Positions 25,229 to 38,600 of a stretch of 64,000 nt of DNA are shown piece after piece. Each line of letters begins with the position of its first letter. The stretch's first letter is position 1. The translations under genes and the position numbers were made by a program. The notes below the pieces were generated by a model. It made no database searches and had not been told where the DNA came from. It saw nothing but the letters and a program-made list of their open reading frames with translations. Source of the DNA: Amaranthus tricolor (Eukaryota; Streptophyta; Magnoliopsida; Caryophyllales; Amaranthaceae); the NCBI RefSeq assembly GCF_026212465.1, contig NC_080058.1, forward strand, positions 6,357,001 to 6,421,000, given 5' to 3'.

Positions 25229-25240
25229 GCTCTGATACCA
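25229..25240 (-). other. Primer binding site (initiator tRNA-Met)
   Basis: Minus strand TGGTATCAGAGC, two bases from the end of the 5' LTR. It is complementary to the 3' end of plant initiator-methionine tRNA. A leader of about 300 bases separates it from the gag start. Confidence 0.9.
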
Positions 25241-25242
25241 CG

Positions 25243-27902
25243 TGTAGCAGGAGCAACACTCTCGATACATAATTAACATTAATAATTATACTTAAGATAA
25301 ATAATGCGGAAGTGTAAAACGCCGAACTGCTAAAAACCATTTAAACTAAAATTGTTCAAAACATAAGTAAAAAAAATATCTTACAACTGAGAAAATATAA
25401 AATAAGGTTTACTTAAATACGATAAAAAAAACAATAAGTACAATATAGTCATCAAGTAAAATCATTGAAGCTAAGTCCTCGATAGAATAATTAAAGTTGC
25501 GGCCTGGATCGAAACCTGAGCTAAATTTTCCTGCAAAATACTGCCATCCATAATATGGACGACAGCCGATTAAATCGGTCAGCGATAAAGCCGAGTACAA
25601 TTTTCTCAACAAGCTTATGATGTGATAGTTAAATCATGCTTACAGAATAATCATCAAGCACAGTATAGAAAGTTATTACTCATTATTGACCTTTACTAAG
25701 CCATTAAGTTACATTCTCAATACTTGCAGAAGTTCATTACTGCTACTAAATACTTGGTAACCTTAATGCTTATTTAATCAAGTTCAATTAAGCCTCATAG
25801 CTTTACCATCATAGCACATCACAAGATCACAGCAATAATGACAACTGATATATGTAAGGGTCTGGTTAGGTGAGGACCGTAGTCCTAAACCCTAACTGTG
25901 GTGGGAGTCGTCACTCCTCTCAATACTGTTATGCTCGAGACTTCACAGGATGGGTTTTTCTCGGACCCCCTGTCTGACACCGCATTTTACGTGCCGGCTA
26001 ACACGGACGCCGGGATTTTACATGCCGGTCCATGGTTCGACGTTACCTTACTATCAGAGTCATACAATCAATATCATGCAATATCAAACAAGACTCTAAA
26101 CCGAAATAGTTTACATTCTTATAAGTCAAACTTCCACTAGTCAAATTTTTGACAATTCTACCCTTTTAGTAGAAACAAATTACTAGTATCTAATAAATTA
26201 ATATTTAATTAAATAACAAATTTTCGTAGCTATACTAAGATTCCTGAGGCTAAACTAAGTCATTATTGTGTCATAAATAATCATAACAGTCAAGGGTAAT
26301 ATTTCTAAGTACTTAATAACATATTTTATCAAATAACCAGTAAAATAGTAAAACGGATCTATCATCACTATAAAAATAACATAATCCGACAAATTATTAA
26401 GGGTCCAAAATCTATATGAAATGAGTTTTCAAGAAAAACAATGCTAAGCATTTTAACAAATTTGTTTGACTATTTTACCGATAAACCGATTAATAATTCT
26501 TTATAATTACTTGAGTCCAACAAAAAAATATCAAAACACCAAGATGATATGAAATCATTTTAAACACATAAGTTTATTTAACTAGTAAAATTCATATATA
26601 TCTATATTATCATATTAATCAAAAATTTCCATATATATGACTTTTTTTTTTTTGAGTGTCCCAAAAGTATTATTGTTTTGACGAAAATATCACTAAACTG
26701 GATATAACTTTAATATTACCATATAAAGTTTAAATGACTAAAATAAAATCATGTTGATCATGCTTTTATATTATCGAGTAACCATAAATAAATATCACAT
26801 AACGAGAGAGTTAAGAAAATGTGTACCATTTTCCTCCGAAGGTGGTGCTAAACCAAGTAAGAGAATAATAATAGAAAAATAAGAACTTAAGGAAATAAGT
26901 TCCAAAAGAAAGTCTTCAAGGTTCCAAGCTTCAAAGAAGTAGATCTTCAATTACCCAAAAGAAAAAGATATCCAAGCTCCAAAAGATAATACTTGACTTT
27001 TTAAAAGTTGATGATTATCGGCTTAAGAAGTGATAAGATCAAGCTCCATCTTCATTTGATTCTTCAACAAATAAAAAGGGTATAAAGTTAGTAAGATGTT
27101 AATGAAGTGAAGGTATAAGAAAGAATGGTAGAAAGATTTGATGATGGGGGTGTAAGTGATCTCATGGCTAAGGAGGGGTATTTATAATGAGTTTTGGGCA
27201 ACTTTTTAGTTCATAAGATTGTATGAAAAAGAAGGTTAACTTGTGTAAGTGATTTAGAGTGTGTAAGTGAATGTGTAAGAGTTGGAGTGTGTAAGTGGAT
27301 GTGTAAGAATTTGGAGTGTAGAAGAAGGTTAACTTGTGTAAGGAAATGGTGATAGCTTGTGTAAGTGATGAACATTATGGATTGATGTAGAAAGGATATT
27401 GATTCATCAAATTTTTGTTCTAGTTTATGCTAGTGAAATGTTTTAGATTAATGGGAAAGTATGATTAAGGTTTGATTATGAAAATATGAAAGTTTACTTA
27501 GAAAATTTTAGTTAAAACTATACTTAAAGTTAATAAAAAAAATATAGTTAATTTTTAGGTATAAAATAATTAAATCAAAGTTTTAAAGTTAAAATGATAA
27601 GTAGTAAAGTTAGTTTAAGGAAACGAAATTGAAACGTAACGTTTTAATAAAACCGTAAATATAATATTAAAATTTTACTTTTTGTAGTATAAAATAATAA
27701 AATAATATTTTAGTGCTTATAAAGAAATTTAAGAATATAAATATATTTTTAAGTTTAATATTTGGAAGAAATTACAAAAATCGGAATAAGGTTTAGGAAT
27801 TAAAGGTGATTTGAATTAGATAACCAAAGGATTAGGAATTCGAAAAGAAATTTCGGAATAATTAATCGGAAGATTAAGATTAAGAAATTTGAGCCTGTTA
27901 CA
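25243..27902 (-). repeat. 5' LTR of the gypsy element
   Basis: 2,660 bp, matching 17895-20554 at a constant offset of 7,348 bases with one mismatch noticed. It carries the likely promoter (TATAAATA at 27179-27186, minus). Confidence 0.95.
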
Positions 27903-28000
27903 AATAACAAATGGGCCAGGCCCTTATATTTACAAATTCAAATGATATAATTAACTAACTTATACATCCCTACATTACATAGATATTTAAATAGTATATA

Positions 28001-28518
28001 TGTTGTTAATGGTGATTCAAACTAGCAAGCACCATTGAAGAAAATGAGTATGGGTTAAAGAGGAGGTCCGCGGGGCACGGAGAAGCCGTTGCCTCAGTCC
28101 GCGGGGCACGGAGTGCGTTCTGTTTCCATTTCGCGGCTCGCGTAGTTGTACACGGCTCGCGAAATGGCGGTTTCTTTTCACGGGATGTGTCTTTTGGGAC
28201 AGTTACTTTGTGTTTATTATGTAATAACTTCCTTTTATTGGGCATTAGTATATAAACTCACATTTTAGGATTAATACATGATGATTCACAAAAATTGAGA
28301 GAGATTACAAGAGAGCCATTAATTTGTGAGTGTGATTGAGATTCATCTTGTAATTCTTTGCGATCATAGTGAAATTATTTGATCTTGGTGCCGGTGGATA
28401 TAGCTATCACATTGATAGTGAACCACGTTAAATCTCTCGTGTCAATTTCTTATTTTCCTTTGAATTTTCTTATTGTTTCATTATTATTCAACGAACTTGC
28501 TTTCGCTGTCGCACAACA
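28001..28518 (+). mobile_element. Solo LTR, second copy of the family
   Basis: 518 bp from TGTTGTTAATGGTGATTC to GCTGTCGCACAACA, flanked by ATATA and ATATC (four of five bases match). It shares CACATTGATAGTGAACCACG, the CTTTCGCTGTCGCACAACA end and a GC-rich segment (28064-28145) with the LTRs at 11286 and 49313. No internal domain is adjacent. Frames at 28006-28245 and 28379-28621 lie inside it and are not genes. Confidence 0.8.
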
Positions 28519-28590
28519 ATATCATACATCATACAAATCTATAAATATAGCTAAAATGAAAGATGATGTCAACTTCTTTCCAATATGTCA

Positions 28591-28795
28591 TTTTCTTATC
28601 AAATATCCTACGTTTTTTTAAGTTGTTCTCATAAGTAATGTTTATGGGAATTAAGAAAAATATATTATTTTAGATAGTAGATATATTAATTTATTGAATA
28701 ATAAATTTGATGAGGAAAAGTGAAAACCATAATCATTAATAAAATATTAAAATAAAATTAGTGAAAAAATATAGGGATCACAACTATTAAAATAT
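28591..28795. repeat. Direct repeat flanking the gypsy element, right copy
   Basis: Near-identical to 17617-17825 in the same orientation. Beyond it the sequence continues into family members with CTATAAACAATATACAAATG, as at about 35870. Confidence 0.8.
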
Positions 28796-28859
28796 ATTTT
28801 AATAAAGTTAATGCACTAAACTTGGATGGACTATAAACAATATACAAATGTTAAAATAA

Positions 28860-29345
28860 AGTTAGTAAAAAATATATACTCCCCTTGTCGCGATAGATAT
28901 GCATCAAAGAGAAAGAGAGAGATTTTAAAAAAAGTGTGGATGAAATCGAAATATAGTTAAAATGCATGGACAAGATTAAAAAAAAGTGATGAGTCACTAT
29001 CCAAAAAAAAGTCAGGGAAAATGAATCAGACTGAGTAAAATAACAATTGATGTAAAATGAGTGGAAAATAGAAAAAAAAATAATCCCTCTGTTTCATTTC
29101 AAACGTCCTATTTGTTTTTTGTATGTTTGCTAATGTACTAATTCAATACTTAATAGTGATAATTGTGTATAATTAAAAATTATAAAAACTAAATATCAAT
29201 AAACCTTATATTGATACAAATCAAACAAGATCTTATTTAACTATTTTAATACATGTATTAAAAATAAAATAAATATTAAAAGTGATTGATAAATAATAAC
29301 CCAAAAGTAAATGAGACATTTAAAAAGAAACAAGTTGAGTATCAT
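28860..29345. mobile_element. Two MITE remnants upstream of PAD4
   Basis: The first, from about 28880, starts CTCCCCTTGTCGCGATAGAT and contains GCATGGACAAGATT and GTGATGAGTCACTATCC. It is related to 41630-41880. The second, about 29086-29338, starts CCCTCTGTTTCATTTCAAAC and on the other strand CTCAACTTGTTTCTTTTTAA. Both look Stowaway-like, with worn ends. They sit within 800 bp of the PAD4 start codon. Confidence 0.55.
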
Positions 29346-29643
29346 ATGTTAATATATTAAAATATAAATGAAGATTCTACAAATGGGTATTAAGTTGACA
29401 TCAGTTCTTGACATTGAAATCACTTCGTTGATCACATCAAATATCAATCCCCACTAAACATTACTCCATCCTTCATTTTTTTTAACATCATTTTATAAGA
29501 TTTTACAATAATTACTTAAAATTTTCAAAAAAAGTTTTATCATAAAATCGATACTAAGCAGTAACCATCAAATATCTTCCACAATCTATTTATTTGAACC
29601 ATTTTGTTTTTCCCACAACAAAAAAGCAAAAATAGTGGAAAAA

Positions 29644-32600
29644 ATGGAAGCAGAAGCTTCATTGTAAGTCCCAAAAAAGGAAAACTTTTTAATTCTTTAA
29701 AATCTCATTTCCTTTCCCCTTTTTCCCTTTATTTTTCTTCTTTATTTCTTTCATTTTTTGACTTAAATGTTTTTCTAACACAGATTTGAGACAACAGAAA
29801 TGGCAGCAAATTTTTTAGCATCAACAAATTTATTATATGATTCATGGAGATTATGTAATCTTGCAAACTCCCCTGTTTCTGGTTCTTTTATTGTTCAACA
29901 AAATGGGCCTATTGGGTTGATGGGCTTTTCGGGCCTACATGACATTGGGCTGGTTTCGGGTTCATTTATGGAAAATATGATTGGACTACAAGATGATAAG
30001 CATGAGGCTAATGGGCTGTTTTCCGGGCTCGGTTCTCATGTAGATGATGATAAGGAGGAGGTTGTTATGGTTCATCATGGGCTTCTGCGACTCTTCTTGG
30101 GTGTCTATGGCTGTCCTAATTTTCAAATTCAGGTTTGTTTTGATTTTTTTGCTTGTCTTTTCTTAAATGTTTTTGCATTTTTCTTATTGAAAATAAAATT
30201 CTAACAAGTGATTCATTCTGAAATAAGTCCATATAATTATTCTGTTTTTCTAAATTGATTATTTAGATTACAAATAATCATTTTAAGCTTGTAAGTGATC
30301 AATCTAAAACTATAAAAAATTATCATATAGAATTACGTTAAAATAGTAAGTATACATTGAATTATTCTAATAGAGATAATTTGATTGAGAATTTGTGAAT
30401 AAAATTTAATAAATCACGTTAAATAATTAAATTTGTAATTTTTTCGATTATTTACAATAAATTTGAGGTAGAAATAGAGTATGTAAATGAACATATTACA
30501 TTAGCTAAAAAAAAATTAATCACCAATAAAATAAATAAATTAGATTATAATGGTTTAACTTATTTAGATTAATTTGTTTATTAGGAAGTATAAGGAAGCC
30601 AAGTACATTAGATTAGTATTTTACATGGTCCACATGTAATTTACAAGAGATCTAGCATTTGAGATGTTGGTCATAGAGAATAAGAGAATGCAAACTTGGC
30701 TACTTTATCTATTTACATGGACATGGGTTGCCCTATAAAAACGGGATTCGCCACCCATGTTGGAGTAGTCACTCTCTTCCAATTCATTCACCATTTTTAA
30801 TTTGTGATTAATTTTTAATCTATAGTTAAGATATAGTCAAATGAAATCTTATTTGATTAGTTTTATTTATAATTTTTTTATACGTAATTAAAGATACTAA
30901 TAATTAAATCAGTGTATTAAACTGCGTGAAAAATCAAATATTATAAGTATTTTGAAACATGAAAATTACTTTTTATTACTTTTATTTGATTTTTCTTAAT
31001 TTGCACTACTATTTTTGTTTGGACAGAGAGTATTGTAATAAAGAAAATAACTTTGATAACCTTAAGATTTTCAAATAGCTTAATATGGTAAGATGGTGGT
31101 TAGAACAGTTATATAGTTAATCGGCAAATTTCAACTATGGGTCCCAAGAGCTAATTTATACTGCTAATATTTTAATTTGTAATATTTTATTTTTGATAAT
31201 ATTCTATTAGAGTATTTTGTAGCAATGAAATCTATTTTAATTTTGACAAATTTCAAGTGTTTTAGGATGTAAGAATGGTCATTTATTAACTAAAAAATTA
31301 TAATTTAATCTCTGGAATTCAAGTTACATGTTTCTTTCTTGTGTGTTTGTTTTAGCTCCGTTTTCTTTGCTTTCGTTTACTTATTTTTTTTATCGTGTGT
31401 CTTATATTCACAATTAAAAGTATTTAATGCGTTATGGGCGCACTAAAAGCATTAAACCTTTTAGATTAAGCGTGTGAATGCAACACATGCGAAATAGACG
31501 TAGAAAGTAATGATTTAGTGAAAACTAGATAGATTCCCGTATAAAAATACAGATGATCTAAATATTTACTAATATGAACAATGGTATTATTTTTATAAAA
31601 TTAATTCATTTTACAACATAAACCTAATTTATTATACAACAATATTAAAACATATACTCATAATAATTATTGATAATTGAGATAAATAAAATTTAAAAAG
31701 TCTTCAACTATGATAGATTGGAGGAAGGATTTAATTGAAAAAATAGCCAAATTAATTAGATTATTCATTATAGGAGTATGATGCTGATTTATTATATAAG
31801 TTAAAATAAAGATTTACATGTATATTATTCTTTTGTTTATATAAAGAAATATGGTATTTCAATAGATCATCACATATAATTATAGTTAATCAACAAATAC
31901 TATATGTTTTCATGAGTCAATTGTTTTCCTAAATATCAAGTCAAATATAAAAAATTTCTCTGTCAATAATAGAAAAAAGCAAGAATTCGTAATGACAGTG
32001 CGAACGTGTCTCAAGTCGTAACATTATTAGATTTATTGATTGATGATATTATCATTATCAACATGAATAAATAATTTAGTATACAACAATATTAAAACAT
32101 ATACTCATAATAATTATTGATAATTGAGACAAATAAAATTTAAAAAGTCTTTAACTATGATAGATAGGAGGGAAGATTTAGTTGAAAAAATAGTCAAATT
32201 AGTTAGCTTATTCATTATATGAAGATGATTTATTATCTAAGTTAAAATAAAGATTTACATGTATATTATTTTTTTGGTTTATATATGGAAATATAGTATT
32301 CTAATAGATCATCACATATAATTATAATCAATCAACAAATATTATATGTTTTAATGAATTAATTGTTTCCCTAAATATTAAGTCAATCTCACTAATAGAA
32401 AATATGTGGAAAAATTTTTAATGACAGTGTGACACGTGTTTCAAATAGTTTCTTCATTAGTATATTATATTGATTTTATATTTCCAATGAAAAGATTGTC
32501 AACCTTTTTATGATGAGATGATAAGTTCAAAATTTACTCTTTGAATAATTAATTATCGTGATTTGTAAATTATTATAATTAATTATCGTGATTTGTAAAT

Positions 32601-35600
32601 TATTATAAAAAGATAAAATAAATACTAATAAAGTAAATAAAATAAAAATGATAAATGAAAATTCTAAAAGTCCTAACTTATCAAATTCATCCACATAAGA
32701 GTGATTTGTCAATATTACAACTCACCGTTATTTACCTATATATCTCGTACTCTTTTTATGTGTTTTCTACTTGCTCTATCATTTGATTGTTTTATATTTA
32801 ATCATTTTGATAAATTTGTTGCATTTATTTTTAAATGAAAATTAAAAAATTAAGTAAAAAAATGTTAAAGTAAAATTAAAATTATATACAAAAATAAAAA
32901 TAAGATAAATTTATTGAAGCGGGCTGAATAGAGCAAATATATTGAAACAAAGTAGTAGAAGGATTCAAGGGAGGCCAATGAAATGAAGAACAAGTGATTA
33001 TACAAATGAAGTTAAAAAGATGATCTGAAATTATATAATACTTTATATTGTTAATTTTAAAAGAATGTTTGAAAATTTTCGTCCAGTTAAAACTTTTTTT
33101 TAAGGATATATCAAGAGAAACAAAACAAAAAATCAATTAAAAGTCACAAACATATTTATATGATTATTTTAGTTAACTTGTCATCAAACTATGAGTATAT
33201 ACTTTCTTTGGTTTGATATTATGGAAAATTGATTTTTTATTGATGAATAGTAGTTATTAATGCAAATGTAGCAATTAATTTGAATCAGAGGTGATATTTT
33301 TTATGTCTAATACAATCGGCAAGTATTGATTTGAGATTTTATCAAGAGTGTCGACTAACATTTAAACACTGGTGGGGATAACATAGCCTTTCCCGATTAA
33401 AGTTGGGCTACATCAGGGATCGGCTCTAAGCCCTTTCATTTTTACTGTCATTATGAAAGAGATTTCTAAATCTATTTGGGAGACGGTACCGTGGTACATG
33501 CTATTCGCTGACGACATAGTGTTGGTAGCAGAAACTAGAGAGGAGGTTAGTAATAAATTGGATGAGTGGAGGGAGGCTTTAGAAGGTAAAGGGTTGCGCA
33601 TTAGTCATACGAAGACTGAGTGTTTGCGTTGTGACTTTAGTGGGACAGCACCGGTAGGTGAACCAGAGGTGTCCATTGGTGAAGCAGTTGTTAAAGGTAC
33701 GACCAAGTACAAGTATTTGGGATCGATCATTCAAAGGGATGGGGAGATTGACGGAGATGTAAATCATCGTATTCAAGCGGGTTGGCTCAAGTGACGGCAA
33801 TCAGACCTGCTCTGTTATATGGGACCGAATGTTGGCCAGTAAAGAAGATTTTTGAACATAAGATGAAAGTTACAGAATTGCGTATGCTGAGGTGGATGTG
33901 TGGGTACACATTGATGGATCGAATTAGGAATCAAGAGTTTAGGAACAAACTAGGGGTAGCCCCTATTTCTGGAAAAATGCACGAAAATAGATTGAGATGG
34001 TTTGGACATGTGCAGAGAAAGACTCTCGCGCTCCTGTGAGGAGGGTAGAAAGCATTATAGTAGAGGGTAAGAGGAGTCGAGGAAGACCCATGAGTTAAAC
34101 CTCTCCGAGGGCCTGACTAGGGATTAGGGTAGTTGGAGATGTCATATCTATGTTTTAGATTACTGAAGTCCTCGTAGGTTACCTCTTTGTGTTCTTTAGT
34201 ATTAGGCCTTTATTTATCTTTCTCGTGTAGCTACGTCTCCGTATCTTGCTTGAGCCGGGGGACTCACTTGGCCGCACTCTTCTTTATGGGTATGAGTTGT
34301 CGCCGTCCTTCCTTCTTCAAACCCTGTCCATAATTTTTTTCTATGAGTGGAATACATTGGGTAGGATGATGATGATGACGACTATAAAAGTATTTGACAA
34401 AACAAATATAATCAATTAATAAAATATTCTAAAAAAAAAAAGTTGGTACCATAATCGTTTAGAATCAATGTAGAAGTACAATGAATTTAATTTAAAGTGC
34501 TAAAAATAGGCAAGCAAAGTAGCTATCATTAGTACACGTTTTGGAACAGTATTTGATCCATGTCTAAGGTTATCACCCCCTAAGTCTAACTTTTGGTGTT
34601 GTGTTCTTATTCTTCTTCTTTGGTTGAGATTGCGATGTTGCTACCTAAGTCTTGGGTTATCCATAATTTTCCAAGTCGTGACAATGAATAAGAAAACATA
34701 GAAAAATGTTCAAAGTAAAAAACTAAATTTATGGAGGACTTGCTTAACCGATTACTCTTTATGTCCCTTTTAGAGTACTCGATAATTTGCATTTTAGGTG
34801 AAATTTTATGAAAACAGAATTAAATTGTAAAATAATAAAAAAAACAAGTAGATGATAAAAATAAGCGTCAATGACAAAAATAGAGAATAAGTATATGGAT
34901 GAGATAAAGATTAGAGAGAAACTATTATCGAAAAAAAGTGCAAGTGGTACACCACACACTAAAATGAAAAATGATATAAATAAAAACGAAAAATGAAAAT
35001 ATTGATTAATTGGGAAAGAATAAAATATCACAGTTCTTTTATAATATAAGACTTTAAGACAATAAACCAATATTGTTCATAAAAGGACAATTTGTGTGAA
35101 CTAGAGTTGTTAATCGGAGTGGAGCAAGGTAGGGCGTAGCGAGGTGGATCAAAATTCCAATGGGCCAGGTAAGAATTGGGCGAATAAAATATTAAATGGT
35201 AGGGGCGAATAAAGGTTTGTACTTGGCTCATCCCAACCTGTTTAAAAAAGCGCAATCAATGATTTTTTATTTCGACTTTGTAGTTAGGTTGACTCACCTC
35301 TATATACTGTAATGCTATAATATGAAGAAAAAAAAAAACTTGAAAATATTTTTATGACATTCAAGCCGAATAATAACCCGATTCAACCTTTTACATCAAA
35401 CCCTAATAGTAATCCGACATGTTAACAACTTATTAATGACACGATCTACGACCTATTAAGTCCCACCGTAACATTAAACATCTCTATTAGTTGACTGGTA
35501 AAAATTTCAAATCATTTTTATTGGGCTTTTGTTCTTGTTAGAATATTATACACAAAATTTGTCTACTTGTTCGAAAAATAGAAAATAAGCTTGGAAAATG

Positions 35601-38600
35601 ACAGTTGTTTAGCTTTTCGTTAATTCTGCTTCTATTATAATTCTCCATCCGTAAAGTTGTTTTATAAAGTATGTTCATACAAATTAAGAAAAATAGAATT
35701 TTTTAGATGATAGATATATTATTTTATTAAATAAAATAAATTTAATGATGAAAAAATAAGGACTATAAGCATGAAAAAATATTAAAACAAAGTTGGTGGA
35801 AATAATATGGAAACTGCAATTATTAAAAAATATTTAAATAAATTTAATGGTAACAAGTGGAGATCATAAACAATATAAAAATGTTAAAATGGAGTTAGTG
35901 AAAATACGTGGGAACCGTAATCATTACTAAAATTTTAAAATGAAGATGAACAAAGTTAATTATGTTCAAATTTTGTAATATAAATAGAAATATTATTTAC
36001 AAGAACAAAAGTAAAACGACTTAAAATGACAAACGAGAACAACTTAAGAAGAGAAGAGATATAATTTTTGGCAATGTATTGGAAATTCAATATATAAAAG
36101 CATTATTGTTAGAATTCATTTGGTTAAGAGTATCCCAAGTGAAAAAATAACCCATTTGCTTTGTTATAATTTAGCAATCAAAATTTCATATCGATGCTTA
36201 AAAAGTGTTATATTCATAACTACTTTGTGAAAGATTGTTTTCGATGACATGTATGAAGTGCTTCTCTTTTAGGAGGCCGTCCGATACAAGAATGTGTGTT
36301 ATGTTTTATTATAGGGTAGGCCAACAGAAGTGGACGATTTATTGAGAATAAAACTCAAGTTTTTTATTGAAAAAAGTAGTAGTAATATTTGATCTTTAAT
36401 TGAGATAAAACTTAATCTTAATACATTAAAACATAAATCAAATTTGAATTGATGTGTTAAAAAGGTCGAAGGGTGTTTAGTTTGTTGGAAATCGTTTCTT
36501 AAATAAACTCACTTAATATTTTTAGAAGTTATACTCAATAAGTTAATATGTGAATTTGTTTAAAAATAAATAATAAGTGTATTTATTTTTAGTAGATTGA
36601 ATAAACATTAGTTTTTTATTAACAATATCAACCAAAAAAAGAAAAAAAAAAAAGTTGATCACTTTATAAATACTCCTATATTCTTCCAATAGCATAAGTG
36701 AATCCTCATCATTAGTGCCTCAATCCACCACACCAGGTCCTCTTTAGTATCCTCCTCTATATCTCAATTAGTGATTGCCATCGTTCGGGTTGGGCCGGTT
36801 CCGTTCCGGTTTCACTCGGTTCCGGTTCCATTTGGAACCTAATTCGAACGTTTCGGTTCCGGACGGTTCCAAACGGTTTCTTGGCGGTTCCAACTCGCGG
36901 GTCGGACCATCGGTTCCATTTTTATTTTTCCTTTAAATATAATATAAAAATACTATAATCGTTATTAAAATATTTACTAAAAAAATGAAAAAAATAAATT
37001 AATAAGAAACGATAAAGATGATTAATAAAAAAAGAGGGAGAAAATGGACTTGAACCTAGTACCCGAAGGAATACTAAGCTGCTTACGTATCCCGAAAGAA
37101 TCAAAGCCCACGTAATTCTTTGTCATACCTTTTATTTGTAGTTGTTGAATGTTGATTGATCGTTGTCCGATTGATCCTATTCGTCTTCGTCATCATCATC
37201 TGGTTGGTTAGATGCTTCCACTGACTCTCCTCCTGACGATGATGCAGATGTATCCATCATCATCCATGGATCAGCATCGCCTTGATCATCATCGTTCTTT
37301 AGTCCTTGTGTTCGAAACTCTGCTTCATCCCAATCTTTCTTGCAAACACATATTTGAATACTATGTGGAGCAAGACGAGATCTCTTTTCATCTAAAACTC
37401 TTCTACCTGCACTAAAAGCAGATTTCGACGCAATCATAGAAGCAGGAATTGCAAGGATATCCTTTGCAATTCTCGATAATATGGGAAATTTTATAGATTT
37501 TTCTTTCCACCATTCTAAAATATTATAGCTACCTTGGTCAATTTCAAAGTGATGTTTAAGATAATTATCTAATTCTAAATATGAAGTGAAGGGTGAAGAA
37601 GAAGATGATTCTACAAAACTAGAGCTGTTCAAAAGTGACTCGACCCGAAAATCCGATCCGAAACCGAAAGTAAACCGACCCGAAAATGTGTTCTTTTTTT
37701 AGGTTTATCAAACCGACATTACCCGACCCGAAGCTATACCCGAATTGGTTGACAACTGAAAATGAGAAAACTAAACCCGAATTGTAACCGATTTTTCTAA
37801 CCGACACATAAACGTTAATCGAGATTACCCGAACCTAAGAATGACCGACCTAAGTCATATTCGACTCAAATCATGCTCGAAACCGAACTCGATCCGGCTA
37901 AAACCAACTTAACCCGAATGAAGTTTAGATCAAACTACTGTAAACTTGAACCAATTGTTTACATAAAAGTATGATCGACTCATATTCAATCATCTTATTA
38001 GTTATTTTAATAAAGTGATAAATATTTTGATAAAATAATTTTATAAATACATGGTTTCATATATTTAGAATTAATAATCAATGGTCAATGTTTATTTAAC
38101 TACTTTTAATCGAACTAGATGAAAATTGATAGAACTTTATAATTTTAATTTCAAGTCAAACAAGTAAAAGTAACAATATAATAATGATCACTAATTGATT
38201 TGCATTTTCACTATTTTGCTTTAAGTTAATGAATTTTATCATCAATTAAAAAATGACTAATAACTTAATCTCATACTGATTCGATTAATAGTAATTAGTA
38301 ATTCGCAATTCGTAACCGAATTCTACTTGAAAAATATACCCGAACCCGATCTGTACCCGGTAAAACCGAACCAATTATTAACCGATGGCAACCCGATACC
38401 GACTGAAACTCGACACGAACTTCAACCGACCCCGAACTGATGCTAACCCGATAGCTTGAATAACCGATCTTTAACCGAACCGTGACTAACCGACCCTACC
38501 CGAGTGTGACCCGTCGCAACACGCATCCGAAATATAACCGATCTGAAATACAATCGAATCGAATGATATCCGTTCGAAACCGACCCGATCACCCAAATGA

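Larger units (their letters stand above)
17895..27902 (-). mobile_element. Full-length Ty3/gypsy chromovirus (Tekay/Del-like), 10.0 kb
   Basis: A complete LTR retrotransposon on the minus strand. It has a 5' LTR (25243-27902), primer binding site (25229-25240), an uninterrupted gag-pol frame (20589-24926), a polypurine tract (20555-20571) and a 3' LTR (17895-20554). Both LTRs are 2,660 bp and begin and end TGTAACAGG...CCTGCTACA when read on the minus strand. Reading them side by side I found one difference (18323 G versus 25671 A), which means a very recent insertion. The expected 5-bp target duplication is missing: the flanks are CACCA and AATAA. Domain order (gag, protease, RT, RNase H, integrase, C-terminal chromodomain-like tail), long LTRs and a Met-tRNA primer site fit the Tekay/Del lineage. 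Confidence 0.93.

Noticed and set aside
28006..28245. 79-codon minus-strand ORF
   Set aside because: It lies fully inside the solo LTR at 28001-28518 and has no family features.
35101..35495. Possible small hAT-like MITE (TAGAGTTGTTAAT ... ATTAAACATCTCTA)
   Set aside because: The flanking 8-bp segments do not match and the inverted ends are short, so I mention it only as a remnant.
37619..37807. Minus-strand ORFs in the ACCCGA-rich elements (also 50783-50971, 51559-51768)
   Set aside because: Similar frames appear in both copies of the MITE and consist of low-complexity terminal words, not a protein family.
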